A DNA stretch of 64,000 nt from Diprion similis (lineage: Eukaryota; Arthropoda; Insecta; Hymenoptera; Diprionidae). Numbering within the stretch: the first letter of the stretch is position 1; every line of letters starts with the position of its first letter. The position numbers and the translations under genes were made by a program. This document shows positions 1 to 13,785 of this stretch, in pieces. The stretch spans positions 4,729,481-4,793,480 of the forward strand of contig NC_060111.1 in the NCBI RefSeq assembly GCF_021155765.1, in the 5' to 3' direction. The notes under the pieces were generated by a model. It made no database searches, had not been told where the DNA came from, and worked only from the letters and a program-made list of their open reading frames with translations.

Positions 1-1669
1 TGGGACAATCATGATGCAAAGAACATTCACTAGGGGATACATAAGTAATAAGCAGGTAGGAATTGAAACCTGAGGTGAGAATTAATTTCAAATAAATAAT
101 CACGTAAAAACCATATTTTGCCACGAGACAAATGAAAGTAAATAATTGACACTAAGTATCAGATGACGCAATGTGTCTAAGAAAAAAAAGGTATCATTAC
201 AAACCGCATGAGAAATGTATGGACGTGTATGGTCGATGAAAACAAAATACAGCTGCAGTGATTAAGGATATTACATCATGTGGAAACAAAACTTAAGACA
301 ATGTTTGAACGAATTAAAAATAAGCTGAAACAGCGAGTGGACAGTTAAGCCAGTGAACGGGAGGCTACCCTCTTTTAAACGCTCTTTAGAATACCGAAAG
401 AAACAATCAATCATTTGAGAAGAATGTCACCTTCCAATTATGCCATACCTGTGAATCGGCGCCGCTTTGTCACGGGTTTCATAGTGGACTGTTAGAACAA
501 CCAAAATACAACATATTTGTTACTTTGATGTTGTTATTCATTAAGCTATTAACGATGATAGTATGTGGTGGTCAACTAGCAATCTGCATTGGGAAATTTC
601 TATCACAGCTTAATCAGCATGTAGTATATCACGTGTCGTTGTATGTACATTGAATAAAATGCAAGGGCATTGACCATCAGGACAAACACTGAGGAGACAG
701 GATTTAAAGATAATAGTTCATAAAGCATTGGCGCCTATGAGAATGTAGTGAAATTTCGAGTTTTTTTTTCACGTTGTTAAACTTCGGAGCCTTCAAGCAG
801 TCAAAATTGAGATAATACTTCATGTTTTTTTTTCTTTCTTTTTGCAGTCATTTTGCTGACGAATACATAGCTTAAAAGTACGTATAAAAATATTGGTTAC
901 TCGTTACTGCAGATCTGTGTAACTGATCAGCAACATTTTATGTAGGTATATTCGTTTTTAAACTTATGCGTACAATTACGTGAGTAAAAATTTTTGTGCG
1001 GAGTATATTTATACTCTTTTGATTGTATCTGTTTCTTAGAAAATAAATTCGATAATTTGTCACAGATTTTCAATGTGAACTAAATAGCATCAGTCACATT
1101 CTGCTACTAATCACTACTTTGAAAAAATAGAAAAAAAAGTAAGAACATAAACTAACCATGCCACCTGAATGTGAGACCTTCCACCAAGGATAAGTTTTTT
1201 ACTAATAAACATGTCTACCTAGACACTGTCCGCTTCCTAGAAATTATTTATAAGAAAACCATTGACTGTTTTAAATAATATATTCTAAAGAAATATTACT
1301 CAAGGAGGACAGAATATGTGGACAATTGCATAATGCAATATGTTACTTTTGCATAAACATGAAACTCAATAGGCAAACAGATTTTTATGTTTCTCTGTTC
1401 CAGATGTGTTCAAACAGAACTGCTGATGAGACAAATGGGATAAAAAACATGTGCCTGGAAGAGATTGAATTTATAAGTAGAGGTCCAACTTCAAAATCTT
1501 CTTCATAAATAATCTTTGGAAGAAAATTGATTCATCCTACTAATGTAATCTTTGATTATTATCTGCACTTCGTTCATGTTTAATCAAGAGTAATCTAGCA
1601 TCTCAAATGACTCATCGCACAAATTCCTGTGATTGAGTACTATGATACAGTAAGACTGTCAACTGTCAA
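1..1669. other. Region downstream of the RRBP1-like gene, no gene recognised
   Basis: AT-rich sequence with no open frame that has convincing coding character or splice context. It should hold the 3' UTR of the minus-strand RRBP1-like gene. If the donor-like site at the end of the lysine-rich tail (about 1,750) is used, a further 3' exon could lie here, but I could not identify one. Confidence 0.5.
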
Positions 1670-4600
1670 TCATTTGCAATGTGTGTGCGGTACAAAGATA
1701 CGTAAACGAGCCAGAAAGAAAAAGTGCTTCCCATAAACTTTTATGGGTTTTACCTTCCTCTTTTTCTTGTGCTTTTTATGCTGCTGGCTGTTCAACGGAT
1801 TCCAACTAGCCTGAGTGTTGTGGTCTATCATGTGACACGTTTGTGGGGAGGAGGTTTTTGATATTAGAAAGCTGGTATCGGGTTCTTGTTGACGCTCAAC
1901 CAAATCTGTAGCAGGCTCGGTTATGGAACATTTTGCAAGCTCTGTATTCTTCAGCGATTTTTCAAGCGCAGCTAACAATGAATGCGCCACCACTGTTGAC
2001 TGCATTTAATTGGGAGAGAAATGGTTAGGGATGATGTGTAAGTTAAAGCAAAGGTATGGTTATTTCTTTTTTCAATTGAACAATTCTATAGGTTTGAAAA
2101 CTTTTTCATATCGATTCAAATTCAAGGTTGTTTCAACTTTTAACAAATGTTACTAATTTCTATATCGAATATAAATTACCTAAATGAAGTTGATCACACT
2201 TCGACGAGTGTGTTTGAGGTGAGTTTCAATATAATGGAGTTCTAAATAAAGACAGAGCTTCTGCCTGAAGTCAGCTTCAATTGTTGTTATTTTTAGTACA
2301 TGATATAAAATAAGATGCAAATTCTAGTTCAACAAGCTCAGTACAGAGATTGTTTAATTGAAGCACAGTCTATTAATGTTTTAAGAATATGTTAGACATG
2401 GAAAGTAATGCTGGTTTGATAAACAGCTGTGAATGCGATCAGGTATCAGCATAAACTTAAAAAACTCTCTGTCATCGAGTTGTTTTGATACTCTGGCATG
2501 TTAATATCGATTCTGTACAGCTAATGTAATACCTTGATTAGTTCGAAAAACTTAGAACATAATAGAAGTAATTAGATATACCTATTACCTATTCTCACGT
2601 GGCATAATTTTCTGGACTTAACTTTACCCATTTACCTCAGTATTAAACAGGTGAATTTCTAAACATGAGTTCTATATAGGCCGTTGTTACAAGCAGAATT
2701 GAAAAGCTTTTGCTGAAACTTTGAAATTTGAACGAATTTGTCTATGGACTATGATTCGAGTCAAATTAAATGCAATTCTTCATGGAATATGTGTGTACAT
2801 ATGTACATTGATGATTTTTTGTTTATCGCTAGCGAGTAAAACAATGCAGCACATTTCCTGTAATAATGCGCTAAGATAATAGTTTGCTTTTCGCACTAAC
2901 CTCGGACTTGGACGAATCTGATATTGGAGGCCCGTTTACTGTGGATTGATCTGAATTCCTGAATCCAGCAGATACGTCATTCTGAAATTAAGAGAAATAT
3001 TTTTGAGGCCGAAATTTAGAGAACAAAGTATGAAACTTGTGCGAAACTAATAGTATAATGCAGACATGATAAATATCCAGCATACAGTTTAATATCCAGG
3101 AAATTTTCGTAATGTTCCTAAATACTGTACATTTTAGGGTAGGTATATTCTCACCAACTTTTTAGATATTAAATTGAATATCAATATTTTTGTAAAAGTT
3201 TTCAAGGTAATTTTGGGAGACTGCTGGCAACTAACCAAAAGTTGCTAACCTTTAGTCGATAAACTTCATTCTGCAATTGTGAGACAAGATTTTTTTCCTC
3301 TGCCAGACTAGACTCGGATTTTTCTAGTACGGAGCGAAGCCTTGCTACCTCTGCATCAACAGCAGCCTTGCTGCTAATTTCTTGTTGCAGCGATTGAAGT
3401 AATCGAGAGTTTTCCTAAAATTAAATCAATCTATTGAAATTTCACGACTGATTTATTATTAACTCCAATCTTAAGTTAAGCTCCGGTTCAAAATTTGAAT
3501 AAATATTATCCATATGAATGTTTGTACTATATAAAAAAATCTTCCTTCAAAATAGATGAATTTGTGCTCAAATAATATGCATACTGTATACTGACCTCTC
3601 CAAGTTTTTCTGCCATACTGAGACTAAGATTTTTCTCTCCTTTCACTGGAGACAATTCAGATTGAACTTTAAAAGATACCAATTGGGTTTGGGCTTGGTG
3701 TCTGAAAGTTTCTGCTTCAGCTAATCTCGTTTCCAATTCAGATATCTTCTTTTCGAGCTATAAAAGTAAGATAATCAGTTTGTATTTTAATTTGACAGTT
3801 TTGGAAGGAACGGAAGTCTGAATATACCTTAGCTTGTAAAGCATTCAGTTCGAATACCACTTGAGATTGATAATTTAACAAAATTCTCTCAGGAGTATCA
3901 AATATATTTTATTGAAAAATGAAAAATAATATTACCATCCATCAATCAGTGTATAATATTTAACTTTACCTGCTCAGTGAGGGCAGATTTGTTTCGAAGA
4001 TCGTCAAGTTCAGTTTTAAGACTGGCTAAAATTTCTTCTTTCTGTTTAATCTGTACCTGCCACCTCGCTTCTTCCGATTCTACATGATTTTGAAGTTTAT
4101 TAAGTATTCCTTCCTGTAAAATCACCAAACAATACGTATGAAAAAAACCCGTCACGTTGTAAAAAAGCATGAAATATACAATTAAATAAATTACAACTTA
4201 CCGTTTTTTCAACTCCTTGAATATGTTGGGACACCATCCCCTGTAGCTTCTGATTCTGCTTTTCCATATCTTCTTGCTTAAGCTTAGAGTCTTTGACAAG
4301 TGAAGAAACCTTGTCTTCAAAGGCAGTCAACCACTTCTCATGAGAAGATTCGACAATACTAACATCGGGGAATATCCTCTGCAGTAACGCTTTAGTGGAC
4401 TTCTGTTCATCTATTCCAACTTGGTGCGATAATTTCTGAGAAGAAACACAAAGAAAGAATCCCCAATTACATTGAATAGTAGAAAAGAAACTGTAATAGT
4501 CATTGATCCTTAAAAAGAATCAAACCTATCGTTCGCCTCGGAAAAAAAATACACAAATTATGGATAGCTGGTAACACGGGAACACTGCTGAACTTTCAGC

Positions 4601-7600
4601 ATGTGATGTAATAATTTCTGAAAAAAAAAACAGAAAAACTTACATCAATTGCTGTTCCGGAATTAGAATTTGTGCGAGACTCTGCTGCTGAAAGAGCTTC
4701 CATCACTTTCCAGTTCTTAGTTCGTAATTCCTGTAGTTGTCACAAGAAAAATTCCACCACAAAAAAAAAGAAAAGAAAGAAATAATCAGAAATCAGTTTG
4801 CCACGCTATGAATCGAAAAGTTAGAATTTGAATATAAACGCAGTTTTTCATTCAAGCAAAATGCTAGATAAACTCAAGTGATACAACGCTTTGTATATAG
4901 TGGAAGCAATTGATGATAGTTTTTCACTATTTTTGGAAACGGTTAGTTAAAATATGATTAGACATAATTAAGAAACAATATCAAGTGACACATGGCAGTG
5001 CAACACTTTATATGCTATTCTTAATGTAGGCCAATCAGAGAGAGGGATCAGCTTTGGTGCTGAAAGTTCAGGGGAAAAGTCTTGGTGCCAATCAGTTGCT
5101 GGAAATTGCATTGTTAGGTGCAAGAAGAGTGTTATTTAACATTTTTTGGCTAAGCTTAAATTAGAAACCTATTCATTGCAATGTTTTTTCAAAACTTGCG
5201 ATGGCTTCGAAATTAAACGGATGAGGAGAAGCTTCGCTTACATTGTTCTTCTGTTTCTGGACTTCCAGTTCGTCCTGAAGATTTGTTCTCTGACGACGTT
5301 CGTTGTTCACATCGCTTTGTAGAGTCTCCAACTGGACAGTAAGCTTATTCAGCTCGGTGTCCTTCTGGTTTACTTCTACTCTCAGCTTTTCTAACAGAGT
5401 TTCCTTCTGTTCTAGTCTGTGGGAACAACGTTATGGAAATGGTGTCAACGCTCTGAACAAGTATGTTAAATGCTAGTACCTAGGTATATAGCAATTAGAG
5501 ATTGACTTACAAATTGTTGTGTTCAATGTGCTGAATATTATTTTTAACCGCCTTTGTTTCAACGCCATTTTCACGACCCTCGGCATTTGGACGTTCCGTA
5601 TTAGATACCAACTGAGATACTAAATTTCTGACCTCTTTTTGAAGTTCACCAAGAGTTCCAGACTAAAACAAAGCTTTGGTTATAGAAATGGGTGGTTCAC
5701 ATTGATGACAATGATGGTGTAAGAATATATATTCGATAACTCCATCCATCTACGTATCACTCGTTTTCTTTCAGATTTTCTAAAATTGACATTATTGATC
5801 TTGAAAGATTTACCTGTGACGAGAGTCTGTTATTTTCTTCTTGCAGTCTTGCAACCTCAATTTGTGATTCAAAAGAATTTTTCGCACCCTGCTGTAGCCT
5901 TTCAACTTCAACCAACAACATTTTCAGTTCAGACATAGTTTTGTGGGCAATTCGAAGTTCCTCCTGGGTCTTGAATAATTCTGTTCGAGCCTTATTCAAA
6001 TCGCTCTGTGCCTTAGAGAGTTCAGCTTTAGCATTTTTACCTTCACTTCGAGCCTTAACCAGTTCACCCTCAGACTTCCTAAAATCTGCTTGAATGATAT
6101 CCAATTCTTTTTGAAGTTTGTTGCTGTTTGATTGCGAGTTCTTTAGTTCAGTCTGGGCGACAATTAAGTTTGACTGCGATTGTTTGAGATCATTTTGTGC
6201 CGTGCTCAGCTCAGTCCTGAGCGAAGTAATTTCAACTGCCTCAGTCTTTGCTTCATTCTGAGAGACTGAAAGGTCAGATTTTAATTTGTTCAATTCGGCT
6301 TGTACCTTGTTAAGTTCAGCTTTAAGATTATTGGCCTCGTTAGCTTCGTTTTTCACAGCGTTCAACTCTGATTTAATAGAGTTCAATTGTTTTTGAAGGT
6401 CTTGTTCGTGGCGATGCGTATTTTGTAGTCTATGTTCTAAATCACCAATTGTACGATGAGATTCCTGTTTGACAAAAGAAATAGAAAATCATTTTTCCAC
6501 AAAGTACATGTTGAATAATTTTCACAATGTAGGATATAAGAAAGCTTCCGTTGGGTGTCTGGAAAAGTTTACAAACCTCGAGCTGTCTGGCCATGTCCTG
6601 AAGTCTTTCTCCTGCATCTTTATAGTGCTGCAGCTGTCCCTCAGAATGTATTAACTGATCTTGCATCATCGCTAGCTGTTGCCTGTGCCGCTCTACCTCA
6701 GCAGCACTATTTTCACACGTAGATCGCAGCATCTGGATTTCTTGATTAACGGTCATATTAATATTCTGCAGTTCTTGCATTTCCGCATGTTTTTGGGTAA
6801 GTTGCGCTTTCAAGGCGTTCTCGTTATCCCTCATCTGCGAATATTGTACCTCCATTTGCTTTCTTTGAGCGACAAGTTCTTGCTGAAGATGCCCTTGAGT
6901 TTGTCCCTGATCCTCTTGCATTTGATGAATAATATTCATCTTTTCGTTAACCTGGCTTTGCAAATGCTCTATTTGTTTGGCAAAGCCCTGTTTCTCCGCA
7001 GCATGAGTCTCCAATATGTGTTGTACACGAGTATGCAGATTCTGGGCCTCGGTAGTTTTGGAACTCAAAGTTTCTTCGAGCTGCCGCACATTTGCAGAGA
7101 GCCTAGACTTTTCAGCATTCAATTCTGAGCGTAATTCTTTTAGTTTATTCTGAACAGCAACACTTGCCTCTTGTTCATCAGCCAAAGCCTTTTCCTTCTC
7201 TGCCAACTGTTTTTTAAGTTTAATCATAGGGTCTGTGCGACCCTCGGTCCACTCAGAATGCTCCAAAGGATTATCTAATTGTTTGTTCAATAACTGATCA
7301 GTAAGTATTTGAATTTCAGACCTGCTGAGTTCTGCCTTCTGAATGAGATGCATAAGCAAAGATATATTGACACCATCCTTGTCGCCTCCTAAAAAAAGTT
7401 ACATGAAAGAGAATTTGCATTAAACTTTACAGGTAATTAGTTTAGTTCATTTATTTTCGAAAATGATCATTTACCAATTTGTGCCAAAATGTCATTTTTC
7501 TTTTTCTTGTTCTTAGATTCTTTAACCGATGACTGGACAGGTACTACGGTTTCTTTTACAATTTCCTTGGCCATTTTAACTGGTGTCTCCTTTTGTTGCT

Positions 7601-10095
7601 CCTTAATTTCCTTGGGCGTTTCTTTGACTGCTTGTTGCTGTGGAGCGTTTGCAACATCTTTTTTTTCCTCCTTTGCTTCGCCACCTTTTTTAGACTGTTC
7701 TTTCACATTCTTCTTAGATTTCGTAGGAGTGTCTACGAGAGATTTGTTGACAATTGGTTCAGACTGTGTCACCTGTTGTAAATTGTCCTTCTATGAGGGG
7801 GAAACAAAGGAAAAAATTTATGACTTTATAAATAAATATAATATTCAATTGATACTGTTGAAGAGAATAATCTGTTGAAATGAATTTCTGATTGCGGCTT
7901 TTTTGCGTGGGAGACGAATGGTTCACAGATACTATTATCAACGCCTTGTAGTGAAATATACAATTTATTGTTCTTGTTATCTCCACCCTCGATATCAGCT
8001 ACCAGCCAACATATATAATAAAAGAAAGTGACAAGCTTCCTTACACATTACCATTTTTATCGTAAAAATACTGTTATATGTCGATGAAAAAATATTTTTG
8101 TTACAAATATAGAATTATTCCAGCTGTTCAAACCCAGAATGACCGCAATTTGTCCTACAGCATTCAAAAATGTAGATTTGGCATCGCATAACAAAGATCT
8201 TTCATTTGAGATGTTTTATTATTCCATATGGAAAATTTCCAATGAAAAAACTTACAAACTCAAGCTCTATAGACGTATTTATTTTTGGGGAGAATCACCC
8301 TATACTTTTACTCCGTGTAACTGCTAAAAAGGTCGCAGCACAAGTAATAAGTCATTCCAACAAAAATATACTCACGCTGTGACTACGAATAAGTTCAAGA
8401 TCATCTTTGGGCTGAGTCAAATCAAAATGATTAATGTCTTCTGTCTGGGGCTGTGAAAGACTGGGTTCTGGTACCAAAACCACAGCCTCATCTTTGTTGA
8501 GAAGAATCGGTTTTACTTTGTCAACTTTTCCCTTCTTCTTGTTGCCCTTGATAGTTTTTTCCTCCTATTTCAGTAAACCGAATTATTAATTTACTTTGTA
8601 GAAATTTATACATTTTGAAGTGTAGGTAATTTCCTTGGAAGTAATTTGCATTTTATGAATATACTTTTATTTTTCCTAGTTTATATTTAGTAATGATATT
8701 TTGTTCAATTTGGGAAAATTTTCAACAAACGACGTTTACTGCGACTTCATAATTATTTACCAGTGAAAATTTCGTCATAGGATCTCCATTATTCTGACTT
8801 CTTGACAAAAGCTTAAACCTAAAATGGTCAAAGTTTACTTTTACCTGCTCTCATCTTTGGTTAAAAAAAAAGTTAACAGAGAATCAAAATTAATCATATG
8901 AAAAGGTTAAAGAACATCGTTGCATTCTAGTGATTGAAATTGAGAGAAACAATACTGTTCAAACTTACCAAGGCATGTTTATTAAATATTAATGCAACAT
9001 GATGTATGCCAAAATTTATTTATAGATTGAAATTGAATAGGATGAGAGCTCTACATAGAGAGACATAAAAAGTAGATAAACTATCTGTATAAATTTATCG
9101 CTTGCCTAGACAGGATGTGGTAATTATTTTGTTACTACGACTTCTGTCATTAGTCATTTTTCTGAACAAATGAATTTCATGCTGTGAATTAGGTAGCAAT
9201 TAGATTTAAAAAAACTGGTAAATCGAATCGAAGTATCGTGTACGTAAAATCATGTTCAAAAATGTTGACATATTCACAAATGATTAGATAATACAAATGA
9301 TAGGTTGTTAGAATGCCATAGTTTTGAAAAATTATCTTAAAAATAAATCCTACGACAATTCAGGACCCTGAAACTTTACAGAGATAAAAAATAATTTTGT
9401 CGTGCCTAACAGTTTTTGAGAAAGAACTTGATTTAATGGTTCCTACATAAGATTTATTTATTCTTAAGCGTTTTCAACAAGTAGTCAGAATAATATTGAA
9501 TGAAAACAATTTATAAAAAATGAGGAATGGATAACTCAGCGTTTTCTACCTGAATGGGTACTTCGTCAATGAGTATTTGAGGATTTTCTTCGAATTGAAC
9601 ATGCTCGGTCTTTTCATCTTCCTTGTCCTCCTTTTCTTCCTTCTTCTCTTTTACCTTCTTTCCCCCAGCTTTATTTTTATGCTTCTTTTCTTTAGCTTTT
9701 TCTCTTCTACCTAAAGAGAAACAGATGAATTCGTAAATAGCTAAAATTCGGTTCAGTACATTCGGTAAATGCAGCTTTCCGTATTAGCTGGTCAATAAAT
9801 AACCATGACTCATTCCTTATTTAAAATTATAATTCGAATGAATTCATTATTTCTAAATATATAACAACATATACCATGTAAATGTTATTCTCTTTCAGGT
9901 CCAGGCACAATATTTGCAAGTTTCAGAATAAAAGTGATTAAACTTACCTAATAGCAAATCGTCAGGTAGCTTGCGTTGTTCAGCTATTGCTTCTTCATAG
10001 GTTTTTTCTTTCATGCCAAACATTGACGCGAAAAGAATAACGGCAGCCGATACAACTACCAAACCCACGCAAATCAGCCCTGTCTGGACGTCCAT
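1670..10095 (-). CDS. RRBP1: Ribosome-binding protein 1 (p180)/kinectin-like ER membrane coiled-coil protein
   Basis: Sixteen coding exons, read downward: 10095-9948, 9710-9550, 8564-8376, 7790-7475, 7388-6577, 6464-5814, 5662-5511, 5416-5242, 4730-4644, 4435-4202, 4113-3970, 3887-3828, 3757-3596, 3414-3250, 2981-2901, 1999-1670. They join in frame to 1288 residues. Residues 6-27 form one hydrophobic segment, followed by MKEKTYEEAIAEQRK, which matches the vertebrate RRBP1 start closely. Lys/Glu-rich basic stretches follow (about 50-260), then coiled coil to about 1150. RRBP1/kinectin hallmarks are ELRTKNWKVMEAL (869-881) and LQRIFPDVSIV...HEKWL (915-933). The family sits in the ER membrane with the coil in the cytosol and binds ribosomes, microtubules or kinesin. 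The vertebrate RRBP1 decapeptide repeats are absent. The last exon reads through a possible donor after KKHKKKRK, so the final 24 residues are uncertain. Exon 12 (60 bp) has the weakest acceptor. Confidence 0.9.
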
Positions 10096-10133
10096 TTCTT
10101 TTTTTGTTTTTTTTTTTGGCTGGATTTTCTTAT
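10096..10133 (-). other. 5' UTR part of the first coding exon of the RRBP1-like gene
   Basis: Reading the minus strand, an acceptor (TTTGTACAG) ends at 10134 and is followed by a short A-rich leader into the ATG at 10095. This implies that the leader is spliced to a distant upstream exon. Confidence 0.55.
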
Positions 10134-12733
10134 CTGTACAAACGAAGATTTGTATTCAAAATTTTTCAGAAATCATCATACATTAGGAATCACTTGTTTT
10201 AGGTAATTGACATTACGTGACTCGGATGGCACACAAATTGAGTGACTTGGACTTTACAATAATACATGGTTAGTGGAGGAAAATGGGGAAAAAAAAATTT
10301 TTGAGAAAGGATAACTCAAAGTGGGGCCCATAAAGTTAAGAAGTTCGGTAAATAAGGAATAACAATTTACAAAGAGAGAGAAAAAAAAAAAAAAAACGAC
10401 TTATATGTGTCAAAAAAATATGATCAAACAGCTGAGAAAACTGGTCGCTTGAATATCATCATACATCGTGACGTTATCTGGCAAAATACACGTAATACTG
10501 TCCTCATGTTACTTTACAAATGCAAAATATGCTAATTTGTATGTATGCACTATAGCCAGAGATATGAATCATAAGGCATACAGTTTCCAGTACTATAAGG
10601 TTTCGAATCATTATTTTTTTGTACAGCTATTTCATACACAATATAATTTGGCAAGATATCCGTTGAAACAACTGATGCCAATTCAACAAAGCGTTAGCTT
10701 ATACATTTCTTCTTTTTTTAATTACAGTTATAAAGAAGGGGTTAATTATTCGTAGTTTCATGAATGAGTGTGTTCTTCGTCAGTAGCCTGTGCCATATTC
10801 TCATTCTCATCTTTCTTTTCTTTTACAAGTTAAACTTTTTTCTAAAAATTTCAAATATTTTTTCCTTCATTGAGTTCAAAGTTTGAAAATTATATGAAAT
10901 TGCCCGAGCAAAGTGCCTGAAAAATATGTTTAAACCGAAGTGTTTAGATTGATACTAATATTGAATTTGGGCAACGAAAATTGACTATGCTAAAAAGACG
11001 TTTGAGGAGAATCACTATTTTGCAATTTGAGCACTACTTTAAAGGAGTCGAGTTTCCAAAATTAAGTGTCCCAGTCTGTTACAATCTAGCAAATTCCATA
11101 CAATACCAATGTTGGAAAATAACAACTTTTTTCTTAAAACGTGCACTGTTGCATTTTCTAACTTCAGCATCATGAATGCTGTTCAAAGTTCATCTCCTGC
11201 TCAAATATAGAGCAATGAGTTGAAGAATGGTATTGTTATAATCTAAATGATTATGGGGAAAAAAGGAGGTCAAAGTCTTTAACAACAGTTTACCACAATG
11301 TAAACTACAACAGATATATTTCCGAGAAATATAAACTGGAAACCGTTATCTGTTTAAGCATTCCGCAGCCACCCGACAGATTTGCGAATGCATAAAAGAT
11401 TCCGACTACATGTTAATCCTCCTTGGTAACCAAACTCAATTCGATGCAATGCTTTGCTTCAAACAACATGGATGTGGTTTTGTAAAATTAATAATTGACA
11501 AAGGACAACAATACGGTCTGATCAAAAATATGTTAAAGAAATCAGAAAGATGACTAAATATCAAACTTTTTCTGCACCAATAGCTAGCTCATTGCTCGAC
11601 CAATTGTGATAAACGTTTTGCACAAAGAACAAGAAGATTGTTTATAACCTAGAATAATTTAAGCAAAACAAGTTTAAAGAAGAATGAAAACTAGCTCGGT
11701 TTCTGCTTGATCAACCTCAGCGGCATTGTCATAATCAATTCCTGTGACTTGACGCGTTTTCGTACAGTTTTTACACCGAATACAATGTAAACAGAGTGGA
11801 AAAGAAGCCACACTTTCGCCATTTGCGAGCGTAGATCTGTGCGCAATCGGAAAATTAGAAAATAGACTAGCTAAAGGGTGATTCGATTTTTCGAGGTATA
11901 TACAGGTAGCGGCGACTTGCGTGACGAATCGCCTATACCGTGACGGTGAATCGGAAGAAGGGTATTCGAACCTCGTACTCGCCGACAGGTAATATTTACA
12001 AATATGTTTGCCTCGTGAATTGGAATTCGGGAAAGCGGGTCCCGTGAGATCAGAATGAATCACGTAGCCAGAGTGACCGAGAAGAACCAGGAAAATCGTG
12101 CGAGCTTAGGCGCACGCTATATTTGGATTTTGTAGACGTGGATGGGCCATCGGTGTGTTAATTGGAAAGTTAAATTGGTCGGCGTAAAAATTTAAATATA
12201 CGTATGTATGTACAACGTACGTGCAGAGATGAAGCTAATTTATGAAGGTTCAAACGGTAGTGAACCCTCACGCTACGCCGCACACACTTCGATAATTAAA
12301 ACGAAACTACTACTCTACTATACACAATCGCGAGATATCACAGATAAGCAGGCGCTCGATTATTGTCGGGGGAAAATACCGAACTGCAATTTAAAGACTG
12401 GCCGGTGAATTAACATGAATAGACGGTGCACGGCGAGAAAAATAAATGACATATGGATGGAATGACAGAAGCAGAAGAAGCGGCGGGTGCTAGCGGTCAA
12501 ACGGCACGTCATCAGTGTACCAATGCCGCCGACTCGGTAGCATTCCGCACGTCTGCGATCGAGTAGTGTATGTTCGTACGGCTTCGGCAATAAAAACCGG
12601 TTCATACTTTTCATTGGAAGGATAGAATTCTTGAAGAATATATACCGTTTGGGGGCTCACTAAACTTAACCACGTCACGTAATAATTGTCAGATGCATCT
12701 ATTTCGCCCTATATCCCACTAAAATAAGCTTAC
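10134..12733. other. Long first intron of the RRBP1-like gene
   Basis: A 2.6 kb stretch between the coding start exon and a proposed noncoding exon. Most is AT-rich and empty. From about 11,700 to 12,700 base composition becomes more balanced with more CpG, and long but unsupported open frames occur on both strands. This is compatible with a second promoter or promoter-proximal DNA. A 16-18 base A run lies at about 10,379-10,396. Confidence 0.5.
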
Positions 12734-12830
12734 TTTTTCTCCTCCACTCTTCAGACGAGAACTCCACGCACACGACACGAGAACTCTTCTGAGCTGTTAT
12801 GGCCGCTCCGAAAGATTTTAGCTGAAAACC
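12734..12830 (-). other. Proposed noncoding first exon of the RRBP1-like gene
   Basis: On the minus strand a strong donor (GTAAGCTT) starts at 12733 and pairs naturally with the acceptor at 10134. Its upstream edge, and so the transcription start, cannot be read from sequence; 12,830 is a guess based on the GC-richer promoter-like DNA there. Confidence 0.45.
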
Positions 12831-13785
12831 ACGCCCATCGAATATTCCGAAGCTCTGGATTGGTCAGTTCATCTGCCACGTAAGCAGCGCAGCGTTTACT
12901 TTTCACATTCATTTACCATCGCGGTACTTACCGACTGAGCATACACTCTTCGCGCGACCTAACGGCATGTTTAAAAATGTGCGCCGTGAAGTGAGCTGTT
13001 TTTCATGTATTTATGCGATGTATGTATGTATTGTATGTACAGTAAAATGTACAAATGCCGCCTTAATCTTTCGGCTAACTTGTTTTTGGTCTGAAACGAA
13101 ATTCGAGTTCAATTCTATACGAATTATATGACAATGACTGGCGATGCAGAGAAGATAGAGAGAATAGCACTGAACTATAACCAAGAATAGTTCAGTTGGC
13201 TAGAGGTAGCCGAAAACATAGGAGACAGCGATCCAGTTACTGTAGAATTCTGTACTTCATCAGTAGTTACAAGGTAGTTACGCACGCTACATCGAACCGG
13301 TGAGTCACTTGTTGATCCTTGAATAGTTCCACTGATTGCACGTCATACGCGGTGTTTACTTGGCTCTTTATAGTAAGCCATGGCAGTCGGTTGTTAGCTG
13401 AATAACTGTTAAGACCAGAAACCACTGAAAAGACACTGCAATTTAGTGAGAGTTAGTTTTAAAGTACAGTACGTATGAATACCAAAACTTGGATTATTGT
13501 GAATAACGAAACAGTGGCTATCCTAACGTGCGAGTATTTCTTGGAACAACGAAAGCTCTGTTCTTGACTCACGGTTACGAAACGCTCATTATAAATTTGA
13601 GAAGCGACGTCATGAATGCGTGTTTTCACCGCACATTAACGCGATCTCAAATGCGTTCAGCCTTGCACTTTCAAAACTGACTATACATACTTCAGTTTCA
13701 TACCAGAGATACATTCAATTGACACAGATTTCTTTTTTTCAGAGTGATTTTTCTGATTCTGAGTGATTCTGCATCCTAATCAACA
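12831..13785. promoter_or_regulatory. Divergent promoter region, RRBP1-like gene and annexin 1
   Basis: Two genes on opposite strands start from this interval. A donor (GTGAGT) at 13300 would end a noncoding first exon of annexin 1, and an acceptor (pyrimidine run, then CAG) ends at 13742 before a 43-base leader into the ATG at 13786. No clear TATA box was seen for either gene. Confidence 0.45.

Noticed and set aside
6679-7128. 149-codon plus-strand frame opposite the RRBP1-like coil
   Set aside because: Leu/Phe-rich shadow of a Glu/Lys/Gln-rich coiled coil.
11674-12063. 129-codon minus-strand frame in the RRBP1 first intron
   Set aside because: No recognisable domain, no consistent splice context, and it overlaps other long frames in a GC-richer patch where open frames arise easily.
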